A stretch of 64,000 nt of DNA from Pseudomonas sp. MYb327 (GTDB lineage Bacteria > Pseudomonadota > Gammaproteobacteria > Pseudomonadales > Pseudomonadaceae): NCBI RefSeq assembly GCF_040438925.1, contig NZ_CP159258.1:2184001-2248000 (forward strand). Reading direction: 5' to 3'. Shown here in pieces: positions 55,039-61,828 of this stretch (its first letter is position 1; every line of letters starts with the position of its first letter). The notes beneath the pieces were generated by a model. That model saw nothing but the letters and a program-made list of their open reading frames with translations, did no database searches and was not told the DNA's origin. A program made the position numbers and the translations under genes.

Positions 55039-55950
55039 ATGAGCGTGGACTACATGGAACGGACTTCGAACGTACAAAACACGGCGCTGGAAAGCAGCGC
55101 TCGCGGATGGATCAACGGATTGATAGGTGTTGTGATTTTCAGCGGATCGTTGCCAGCGACGCGGGTAGCCGTGCTGGAATTCGACCCTGTGTTCCTGACA
55201 GTGGCTCGGGCCACCATCGCGGCGATTCTGGCGTTGGCGCTGCTGTTGCTGTTCAAGGAAAAGCGTCCTGCGCGCAATCAGCTTGTGCCGTTGATCATCG
55301 TCGCGTTGGGTGTGGTGGTTGGTTTTCCGCTGCTAACCGCGCTGGCGCTGCAATACGTGACGTCCGCGCACTCCATCGTGTTCGTCGGCCTGCTGCCCCT
55401 CGCGACAGCGGTGTTTGGCGTCTTGCGCGGTGGCGAGCGTCCCCGGCCGGTGTTTTGGATCTTCTCGGTGTTGGGCAGTCTGCTGGTGGTCGGGTTTGCC
55501 GTCGCCCAAGGGCTAACCGCTTCACCCCAGGGCGACGTCCTGATGCTGCTGGCGATAGTGGCCTGCGGTCTGGGATACGCCGAAGGCGCGAAGTTGTCGC
55601 GCACACTCGGCGGTTGGCAAGTGATTTCCTGGGCGCTGGTGCTTGCGCTGCCGGTCATGGCTGCGCTGACGTTTTGGCGGATGCCTGCGAACTTCGCCAA
55701 TATCAGCACCCCGGCGTGGTTCAGTCTGGCGTACGTATCGCTGTTCAGCATGCTGATCGGGTTTGTGTTCTGGTATCGCGGCCTCGCCCAGGGCGGGATT
55801 GCCGCGGTCGGACAACTGCAATTGCTGCAGCCGTTTTTCGGCCTGGCACTGGCGGCGACTTTGCTTCACGAGCACGTCAGCCTTGGCATGCTCGGGGTGA
55901 CCGTCGCGGTGATTCTCTGCGTGGCCGGGGCAAAAAAATTCTCCCGCTAG
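55039..55950 (+). CDS. EamA/DMT-family transporter
   Basis: A 303-residue inner-membrane protein with ten helices arranged as two EamA repeats (about 25-155 and 165-295), with FSGSLPATRVAVLEFDPVFLTVAR and the second repeat's PFFGLALAATLLHEHVSLGMLG. Exports amino acids or metabolites in relatives. It is divergent from the MocR gene and probably its target. ATG 55039 and 55054 are both possible starts. Confidence 0.87.
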   Translation: MSVDYMERTSNVQNTALESSARGWINGLIGVVIFSGSLPATRVAVLEFDPVFLTVARATIAAILALALLLLFKEKRPARNQLVPLIIVALGVVVGFPLLTALALQYVTSAHSIVFVGLLPLATAVFGVLRGGERPRPVFWIFSVLGSLLVVGFAVAQGLTASPQGDVLMLLAIVACGLGYAEGAKLSRTLGGWQVISWALVLALPVMAALTFWRMPANFANISTPAWFSLAYVSLFSMLIGFVFWYRGLAQGGIAAVGQLQLLQPFFGLALAATLLHEHVSLGMLGVTVAVILCVAGAKKFSR

Positions 55951-56040
55951 CCACTGATACGGCGCTTTAGGTCCATGACTGTACGGGGCGTGCCACCCGC
56001 CAGCCGTGATAAAAATACGGCACTTCTACTGGAGCCGATC

Positions 56041-56661
56041 ATGGACCTCGCCACCCTCTCCCTTTTTCTCCCCGCCTGTTTCGCCCTGAACATGGCCCCC
56101 GGCCCGAACAACTTGCTATCGGTCAGCAATTCGACCCGCTATGGCTATCGCACCGCTTGCCTGGCCGGTGTTGGCCGCTTGCTGGCTTTCGCCGGGATGA
56201 TCGCCCTCGCTTCGGCGGGCCTGGCGGTGGTGTTGCAGACGTCGGAGTTATTGTTCTACGGAATCAAGATTCTCGGAGCGGCGTACCTGTTTTACCTTGC
56301 GTGGCAATTGTGGCGCGCCAACCCCGGCGCAGAGAACGTCGTGGCGAGTGCACCGGTGGGCATGCTGGCGTTGGCCCGGCAAGAATTTCTGGTGGCGGCC
56401 GGTAATCCCAAAGCCATTTTGATCTTCACGGCGTTCCTGCCGCAGTTCGTCGATCCGACCCGCGCGATCACACCACAATTTGCGGTATTGGGAGCGTTGT
56501 TCCTGATTCTCGAATGGATCGCCATCGCGGCCTACGCCTACATGGGGTTGCACATGCGCCGCTGGTTTGCCAAGCCGTCAGGCAAGCGAATGTTCAATCG
56601 TTGCTGCGCAGGGTTGTTGTCGGCGGCGGCTTCGGTGTTGTTGATGGCACGTCGTACCTGA
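56041..56661 (+). CDS. LysE/RhtB-family translocator
   Basis: A 206-residue inner-membrane carrier with six helices. FLPACFALNMAPGPNNLLSVSNSTRYGYRTA carries the PGPNN motif, and GNPKAILIFTAFLPQF the second-half signature. Likely amino-acid export. I choose ATG 56041, with GGAG 6 bases upstream, rather than the frame from 55975. It follows the DMT gene on the same strand by 90 bases. Confidence 0.88.
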   Translation: MDLATLSLFLPACFALNMAPGPNNLLSVSNSTRYGYRTACLAGVGRLLAFAGMIALASAGLAVVLQTSELLFYGIKILGAAYLFYLAWQLWRANPGAENVVASAPVGMLALARQEFLVAAGNPKAILIFTAFLPQFVDPTRAITPQFAVLGALFLILEWIAIAAYAYMGLHMRRWFAKPSGKRMFNRCCAGLLSAAASVLLMARRT

Positions 56662-56741
56662 CGCCGCTCCCACATTGACCTGATGGAGAATGACTGGGAT
56701 TCCCTGTCGATTTTCCGGTAGAGGCTGTCCATGTCGCGTTC

Positions 56742-56754
56742 TATGCTAGGCCCA
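56742..56754 (+). promoter_or_regulatory. Candidate -10 box giving a leaderless ada transcript
   Basis: TATGCT (56742-56747) is followed by six bases and then the ATG of ada at 56754, so transcription would start at or next to the A of the ATG. There is no Shine-Dalgarno before this ATG. No good -35 is visible at 17 bases, as would fit an activator-dependent promoter. Confidence 0.45.
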
Positions 56755-57836
56755 TGAACCTACAAAGCACGCTGTTGCCGCCCCGCGCCGAGATGGTCCG
56801 CGCCATGCTCGAACGAGACACCGCCTACGAGGGGGTGTTTTTTACTGCGGTCAAGACCACTGGGATTTTCTGCCGTCCAGGTTGCACCGCACGCAGCCCG
56901 AAACCGGAGAATGTCGAGTTCTTCGCCCATGCCGACGAGTGCCTGGCGGCGGGTTATCGCGCTTGCCTGCGTTGCAAACCCATGGACGCCGCCGCTATTG
57001 CACCGGACTGGGTGCAGAAGCTGCTCAAGTCGGTGGACGCCGATCCCGAGCAGCGCTGGACCGACGCCCAGATACACGCCGAAGGCATTGAACCGCTGAA
57101 ACTGCGGCGCTGGTTCAAGCAGCATTTCGGCATGACCTTTCATGCCTGGCTGCGCACCCGACGCCTGGGCATGGCGTTGGGCGGGATCAAACAGGGTGAT
57201 TCCATCGACCACGTGGCATTCGACTCTGGCTATGAATCGCTCAGCGGCTTTCGCGATGCCTTTCAGAAATCTTTCCACATCACCCCCGGTCGCGCCGCCA
57301 CCAGTGAGCCGTTGCTGTTTACGCGCTTGACCACACCGCTGGGGCCGATGATCGCCATGGCCGAGCGTCGTGGGCTGGTGCTGCTGGAGTTTCTCGACCA
57401 ACCCAGCCTGACCCGTGAAGTCGAAGCGCTGCAAAACCGCTTCGGGTATGCCGTGGCGCCGGGGCATAACGGGCATTTGCAGCAAATCGAAGTACAACTT
57501 TCCGAGTATTTCGCCGGCGAGCGCACCGAATTCAGCGTTGCCCTGCACATGCCGGGTAGCGAGTTCTCCCGCCAGGTGTGGGCCGAACTGGCAAAAATCC
57601 CTTATGGGCAGACCACGACCTACGGAGCGATTGCCGCCCTTCTGGGCAAGCCCGGCGCCAGTCGCGCAGTGGGGTTGGCCAACGGTCATAACCGACTTTC
57701 GATTGTGCTGCCTTGCCACCGGGTAATCGGTGCTGATGGCTCGCTGACCGGCTACGCTGGAGGCCACCCGCGCAAGGCATTCCTGCTCAGGCTGGAAAAT
57801 GCGGCAGTGCAGATTACTCAGCAACTCGCACTCTGA
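56754..57836 (+). CDS. ada: Bifunctional Ada: methylation-responsive activator and O6-methylguanine-DNA methyltransferase
   Basis: A 360-residue repair regulator. The N-terminal zinc domain has Cys40, Cys44, Cys71 and Cys74 (GIFCRPGC and ACLRC), matching Cys38, 42, 69 and 72 of E. coli Ada; Cys40 takes methyl groups from phosphotriesters. An AraC-type HTH follows (about 95-180: FGMTFHAWLRTRRLGMALG). The C-terminal methyltransferase has the PCHRVIG active site near 322. It converts alkylation into gene activation. ATG 56754 lacks a Shine-Dalgarno; the next ATG (56793) has none either. alkA follows 38 bases later. Confidence 0.94.
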   Translation: MNLQSTLLPPRAEMVRAMLERDTAYEGVFFTAVKTTGIFCRPGCTARSPKPENVEFFAHADECLAAGYRACLRCKPMDAAAIAPDWVQKLLKSVDADPEQRWTDAQIHAEGIEPLKLRRWFKQHFGMTFHAWLRTRRLGMALGGIKQGDSIDHVAFDSGYESLSGFRDAFQKSFHITPGRAATSEPLLFTRLTTPLGPMIAMAERRGLVLLEFLDQPSLTREVEALQNRFGYAVAPGHNGHLQQIEVQLSEYFAGERTEFSVALHMPGSEFSRQVWAELAKIPYGQTTTYGAIAALLGKPGASRAVGLANGHNRLSIVLPCHRVIGADGSLTGYAGGHPRKAFLLRLENAAVQITQQLAL

Positions 57837-57874
57837 AACCACCCATTTGAAAACGCCCGGGAAAACCTGAGCCC

Positions 57875-58492
57875 ATGCCGGACGAATACCTGCCCGACAC
57901 CGAATTTCTGGCGTCGCTCGATGAAGATTGGCGTCGGCACATCGCTACCATCGGCCCGTGCCTGCATCAACCCCACGCCGCCCGCGATCCCTATGAATCA
58001 CTGGTGCGGGCCATTGCCTACCAGCAACTGCACGCCAAGGCCGGGGATGCGATTGTCGGCAGGTTGCTGGCGTTGTACCCGTCGGTGTCGTTTCCAAGGC
58101 CTGAGCAGATCGTTGCCACAGATTTTGATGAATTGCGCGGGTGCGGCTTTTCCGCCAGCAAGGTCGCGACCATTCAAGGCATCGCCCAGGCAGCACTGGA
58201 CGGCGTGGTCCCGGATTACGCCACGGCACTGGCCATGGACGATGAAGCGCTGATTGAACGGCTGATTACCCTGCGCGGTGTGGGTCGCTGGACTGTGGAG
58301 ATGCTGTTGATCTATAGCCTGGAGCGGCCGGATATTTTGCCGGCCGAAGACTTTGGTGTGCGTGAAGGGTATCGGCGGCTCAAGGGGCTGCAGGTACAAC
58401 CGACGCGCAAGCAGATGATTGAGATTGGTTTGGCGTGGAGTCCATTTCGGACCGTGGCGTCCTGGTATTTGTGGCGGGTGCCGAGCCGATAG
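57875..58492 (+). CDS. alkA: DNA-3-methyladenine glycosylase (AlkA-type, short form)
   Basis: A 205-residue base-excision enzyme with a helix-hairpin-helix and GPD-like motif: LRGVGRWTVEMLLIYSLERPDILPAEDFGVREG. The catalytic Asp is the D of AEDFG (near 159). It lacks the roughly 80-residue N-terminal domain of E. coli AlkA, as is common in short AlkA enzymes. It excises 3-methyladenine and related bases. It directly follows ada, so it is probably induced by methylated Ada. Its length fits the short family. Confidence 0.9.
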   Translation: MPDEYLPDTEFLASLDEDWRRHIATIGPCLHQPHAARDPYESLVRAIAYQQLHAKAGDAIVGRLLALYPSVSFPRPEQIVATDFDELRGCGFSASKVATIQGIAQAALDGVVPDYATALAMDDEALIERLITLRGVGRWTVEMLLIYSLERPDILPAEDFGVREGYRRLKGLQVQPTRKQMIEIGLAWSPFRTVASWYLWRVPSR

Positions 58493-58504
58493 ACCGCGTT
58501 GTCG

Positions 58505-58580
58505 TTCATCGCGAGCAGGCTCGCTCACACATTGGATCTTCGGTGTTCAACGAATCCCTGTGGGAGCCTGCTCGCGAAGC
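58505..58580. repeat. REP-like inverted pair (ATCGCGAGCAGGCTCGCTC type)
   Basis: TCATCGCGAGCAGGCTCGCTC at about 58506-58526 minus its first base is faced by GGGAGCCTGCTCGCGA at about 58562-58577. It is the same family as at 26397 and 45595, after the alkA stop. Confidence 0.8.
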
Positions 58581-58686
58581 CTTCAGTCCATTCACCGCTC
58601 ACCCAGCGGCCCATCAACCACGCTTATGGTCAATGACGCCACCCGTGTTGAAGCGCATGGTAAATGCTCAATCGGAGGGATTCGTG

Positions 58687-59085
58687 ATGCTCAACACACT
58701 CAAAAAAATCAACTCAACCTCAGCTTTCAACCGCTGGGCCGGCTTCGAAGTTACCCGCGTCGAACATGGCGAAGCCGAACTCACCATGGCCTTTCGTGAA
58801 AACGACATGGCGCAATATGCCGGTTTTCTGCATGCCGGCCTGATTGGTGGTTTGCTCGATACGGCCTGTGGCTTTGCTGCCGGGACGGTGGCCGGCAACG
58901 TGTTGGCATCGCACTTTTCAGTCAACTGCCTGGCGCCTGCGGTCGGTGAAGTATTCATTGTTCGGGGTCGCGTGGTGAAGGCAGGCAAAAAACAGGTATT
59001 TGCCCATGCCGAGTTGTTCGCGCAATCCGGCGATCAACTGAAACTGGTAGCAACCGGCGATGCGATTTTGGTGCCTGTCGAATAG
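58687..59085 (+). CDS. PaaI-type hotdog thioesterase
   Basis: A 132-residue single hotdog protein. GFLHAGLIGGLLDTACGFAAGT (near 50-70) is the PaaI/YbgC-like signature with the Asp catalytic position, and SVNCLAPAVGEVFIVRGRVVKAGKK follows. It likely hydrolyses an acyl-CoA. I choose ATG 58687 with GGAGGG upstream, rather than the long frame from 58435. Confidence 0.87.
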   Translation: MLNTLKKINSTSAFNRWAGFEVTRVEHGEAELTMAFRENDMAQYAGFLHAGLIGGLLDTACGFAAGTVAGNVLASHFSVNCLAPAVGEVFIVRGRVVKAGKKQVFAHAELFAQSGDQLKLVATGDAILVPVE

Positions 59086-59136
59086 CGCTGACGGTCTAGG
59101 CTATCTTGGGCTCGCTCAAGATAGCCGGAGGTTCTC

Positions 59137-59238
59137 ATGCAACTCGAAGGTTCCTGCCATTGCGGCGCGGTGTCGTTCAGCCTGACCAGCGCCCGGCGAT
59201 GCCAAATAAATCACGCGGCGACAGGCACACCACTGTGA
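59137..59238 (+). pseudogene. Remnant of a GFA-family (glutathione-dependent formaldehyde-activating-like) gene
   Basis: The frame starts MQLEGSCHCGAVSFSLTS, the beginning of GFA-domain proteins with its first zinc motif CHCG. After 18 codons the sequence no longer matches and the frame ends at 59236-59238, inside miaE's 3' end. The rest of the roughly 130-residue protein is missing. A ribosome binding site (CCGGAGG) still precedes the ATG. It is a deletion stump that abuts the convergent miaE gene. Confidence 0.72.
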
Positions 59239-59819
59239 AACCGAAACTCCACGTCCGGCGACTCGATTAATTCTTGCTCAGCGGCGCGAACCTTGTCGAT
59301 TACCTGAGCGATGTCCTTGGCGTCACCGTACTGGTAAGCCAGTTTCAGATACCCCTGGAAATGCCGCGCTTCACTTTTCAGCAGGCCGAAGTAGAACTTG
59401 CCCAGCTCCTCGTCCAGATGCGGCACCAACGCTTCGAAACGCTCGCAACTGCGGGCCTCGATGAACGCGCCGACTACCAACGTATCCACCAGTTTTACCG
59501 GTTCGTGACTGCGTACCACTTTGCGCAGGCCCGAGGCGTAACGCCCGGCGGACAACTGACGCAGTTCGATCTTGCGTCTTTTCAGCAGGCGCATGACCTG
59601 CTCGTGGTGCACCAGCTCTTCCCGAGCCAGACGCGACATCATGTTGATCAGATCGACGTGGGAGTGATATTTGGCAATCAGGCTAAGCGCCGTGCTGGCC
59701 GCCTTGAACTCGCAATTCTTGTGGTCGATCAGCAAGGTTTCCTGATCGGCCAGAGCGGCTTGGACCCAGCCATCGGGGGTGCGGCAGCCGAGGAACTCGT
59801 GAATTTCGGGAAGGATCAT
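59211..59819 (-). CDS. miaE: tRNA-(ms2io6A37)-hydroxylase MiaE
   Basis: A 202-residue diiron enzyme that hydroxylates the ms2i6A modification at tRNA position 37. Iron ligands can be traced: E in CEFKAAS, ExxH in REELVHHEQV, E in EARSCERF and ExxH in SEARHFQGYL. The length fits Pseudomonas MiaE. I choose ATG 59819 (MILPEIHEFLG); the longer frame to 59894 is not family sequence. The hydroxylation needs O2, so the mark depends on aeration. Confidence 0.92.
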   Translation of the reverse strand: MILPEIHEFLGCRTPDGWVQAALADQETLLIDHKNCEFKAASTALSLIAKYHSHVDLINMMSRLAREELVHHEQVMRLLKRRKIELRQLSAGRYASGLRKVVRSHEPVKLVDTLVVGAFIEARSCERFEALVPHLDEELGKFYFGLLKSEARHFQGYLKLAYQYGDAKDIAQVIDKVRAAEQELIESPDVEFRFHSGVPVAA

Positions 59820-59896
59820 GGGGCTCACGGATAAATGGGTATAAATCGAAGGGCGCCGATTATACCGGCCTGCCCAAAGACCACCAGTCACCACCG

Positions 59897-59939
59897 TTGA
59901 TATGCATCAAGTCACCGAACGCTTGGCAGGAACTATAGT
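59897..59939 (+). promoter_or_regulatory. ANR/FNR-type box and -10 of the universal stress gene
   Basis: TTGATATGCATCAA (59897-59910) is a perfect TTGAT-N4-ATCAA site. TATAGT at 59934-59939 follows at a spacing that puts the box centre about 41.5 bases before a start near 59945, the class II activator position. The mRNA would begin about 35 bases before the ATG at 59980. Confidence 0.82.
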
Positions 59940-59979
59940 TGTGCAACGCCGCGCTTTTAATTTCCAGGAGATCCCGATC

Positions 59980-60843
59980 ATGCAAGCCATACGCAGCATT
60001 CTGGTGGTCATTGACCCCGAACACTCGGAAAGCCTGGCGCTCAAACGAGCCAAATTGATTGCCGGTGTAACCCAGGCGCACCTGCACCTGCTGGTGTGCG
60101 ACCGCAAGCACGACCATAGCGGTATGTTGGGCGTGCTCAAGGCGTCCCTGCTCGAGGATGGTTACAGCGTTACCACCGAGCAGGCGTGGAATGAGAGCCT
60201 GCATGAAACCATCGTCGACGTGCAGCTAGCCGAAGGCTGTGGCCTGGTGATCAAGCAGCACTTCCCCGACAGTGCCCTGAAAAAAGCCTTGCTGACGCCT
60301 GCGGACTGGAAGCTGCTGCGCCACTGCCCTACCCCGGTTCTGCTGGTGAAAACCGCAGGCTCGTGGAAGGACAAGGTGATTCTGGCGGCCATCGACGTCG
60401 GCAATACAGAGAGTGAACATCGCCATTTGCACAACACCATCATTGATTACGGCTACGACATCGCCAGCCTGGCCAAGGCGCATTTGCATGTGATCAGTGC
60501 GCATCCATCGCCCATGCTGTCGGCGTCCGACCCGACGCTGCAGCTCAGCGAAACCATTGAGGCGCGCTATCGCGACCAGTGCAAGGCGTTCCAGGCGGAA
60601 TTCGACATTGACGATGATCATTTGCACATCGCGGAAGGCCCGGCGGATGTATTGATTCCGTTCATGGTGCACAAGCTGCAGGCGGCGGTGATGGTGATTG
60701 GCACCGTGGCACGGACCGGGGTGTCAGGGGCATTGATCGGCAATACCGCGGAAGTGGTGCTGGATGCGGTGGAGAGCGATGTGCTGGTGCTCAAGCCGCA
60801 AGAGATCGAGGATCATCTGCAGGAAATGGCGGACAAGCATTGA
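59980..60843 (+). CDS. Tandem universal stress protein (UspE-like)
   Basis: A 287-residue protein of two Usp domains: residues about 1-140 begin QAIRSILVVIDPEHSE, and residues about 150-285 begin WKDKVILAAIDVG and contain VMVIGTVARTGVSGALIGNTAEVVLDAV, the ATP-binding end of UspE-type proteins. It probably supports survival under oxygen limitation or stationary phase. The ATG has CCAGGAG upstream. A perfect ANR box precedes it. Confidence 0.9.
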   Translation: MQAIRSILVVIDPEHSESLALKRAKLIAGVTQAHLHLLVCDRKHDHSGMLGVLKASLLEDGYSVTTEQAWNESLHETIVDVQLAEGCGLVIKQHFPDSALKKALLTPADWKLLRHCPTPVLLVKTAGSWKDKVILAAIDVGNTESEHRHLHNTIIDYGYDIASLAKAHLHVISAHPSPMLSASDPTLQLSETIEARYRDQCKAFQAEFDIDDDHLHIAEGPADVLIPFMVHKLQAAVMVIGTVARTGVSGALIGNTAEVVLDAVESDVLVLKPQEIEDHLQEMADKH

Positions 60844-60857
60844 AGCGGTCCAGCCTT

Positions 60858-60887
60858 TGTGGCGAGGGAGCTTGCTCCCTCGCCACA
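60858..60887. repeat. Perfect intergenic hairpin (TGTGGCGAGGGAGC type)
   Basis: TGTGGCGAGGGAGCTTGCTC and the following CCTCGCCACA make a near-perfect palindrome just after the Usp stop and before the convergent DUF1289 stop at 60898. It is the same family as 28854 and 31592. Confidence 0.85.
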
Positions 60888-60897
60888 GGAAGAGACC

Positions 60898-61368
60898 TCA
60901 GGCGCCGAAGGCGTCTTTGAGGAATCCAGGCGCGATGTAACGCTGATAATGCGCTTCAGACAGCAGGAAGAATTCCCGATCAATGGCATCACGCAATTCC
61001 GGAAGGCTCCACTCGCGAAACTCCGGCAGCAGCACCATCCCGTAAGCTTCCAGATTGTTGATAACCCGCGCACCCCGCGCGATCAACTGGTACGCCCAGC
61101 AATATTCCGACTGATGCGGCACAAAGCGGATCTTGCGCTGTTCCAGCTGCATTCTCAGCAGCGCCGGATCGAAAATTTCCACCTTGGCGGCCATCACCTG
61201 CGACAACAACTGCTCAAGACGTAGCCATACAGCGCGCTTTTCTTCCTCGTTGTAGCCGTTCCAGTGAATCACTTCATGGTGGAAACGCTTGCAGCCACGG
61301 CACACCAGATCACCGTAAACAGTGGAGCAAAGGCCGACGCAGGGAGTCTTGATAGTCTGATTGGGCAT
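60898..61368 (-). CDS. DUF1289-domain protein
   Basis: A 156-residue protein. The N-terminal DUF1289 is clear (TPCVGLCSTVYGDLVCRGCKRF, with cysteines at about 9, 13, 22 and 25, possibly a metal or Fe-S site). A helical C-terminal part (about 60-150) has no recognised domain. Function unknown. Such proteins are often annotated as Fe-S-like. It is convergent with the Usp gene and divergent from acnB. Confidence 0.85.
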   Translation of the reverse strand: MPNQTIKTPCVGLCSTVYGDLVCRGCKRFHHEVIHWNGYNEEEKRAVWLRLEQLLSQVMAAKVEIFDPALLRMQLEQRKIRFVPHQSEYCWAYQLIARGARVINNLEAYGMVLLPEFREWSLPELRDAIDREFFLLSEAHYQRYIAPGFLKDAFGA

Positions 61369-61828
61369 AGGTTGGCAAAACGCAAAAAAGCAAAACAGGC
61401 CGGCATGTTAGCCGCTTTGCCCCCCATTCATCACCCCTCAAAGTCCAGGGTTACACGCTTAATGGGTTTGCAGAGACGATTCACCACCAAAGTCCAATAG
61501 CCCCTGACTTACCTTTAATTTTTTTTTGCCGTAGAATCAGCCAGCCTTTTTAGGCGCCAATGTCCGTTAGAAGCTGTTTTCAAAGCGTCACGAGCACAGT
61601 CGTTCCTTCAGAGCGGTGTTGGCGAGGGGTTTTTCCAGCGGGGAAAAGTCCAGCGCCAACCCTCATCAGCTCCCGTTCTGCAGGCGTAAAACTTTGAAAG
61701 CAGCTTCTGTAAGGAATTGTCGGTAATTCTGGCTAAGTGGCCCACAACGCCATGCAGCGCATGAGTACGGCAATTTCGGGATGAGCGTCCCGGACACCCA
61801 TATGGGACCACTGATGAGGGTAATAACT
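61369..61828 (+). promoter_or_regulatory. Long structured leader and promoter region of acnB
   Basis: About 460 bases separate DUF1289 from acnB. A T-rich run and TAGAAT (61532-61537) could form a promoter with a start near 61544, giving a leader of about 285 bases. Within it GAAGCTGTTTTCAAAG (61570-61585) pairs with CTTTGAAAGCAGCTTC (61692-61707) as a 16-bp stem with one G-U. Nested inside are GTTGGCG (61618-61624) with CGCCAAC (61654-61660), and TTTTCC (61631-61636) with GGAAAA (61642-61647). This looks like a folded regulatory RNA domain. The promoter call is tentative; the pairing is read directly. Confidence 0.6.
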
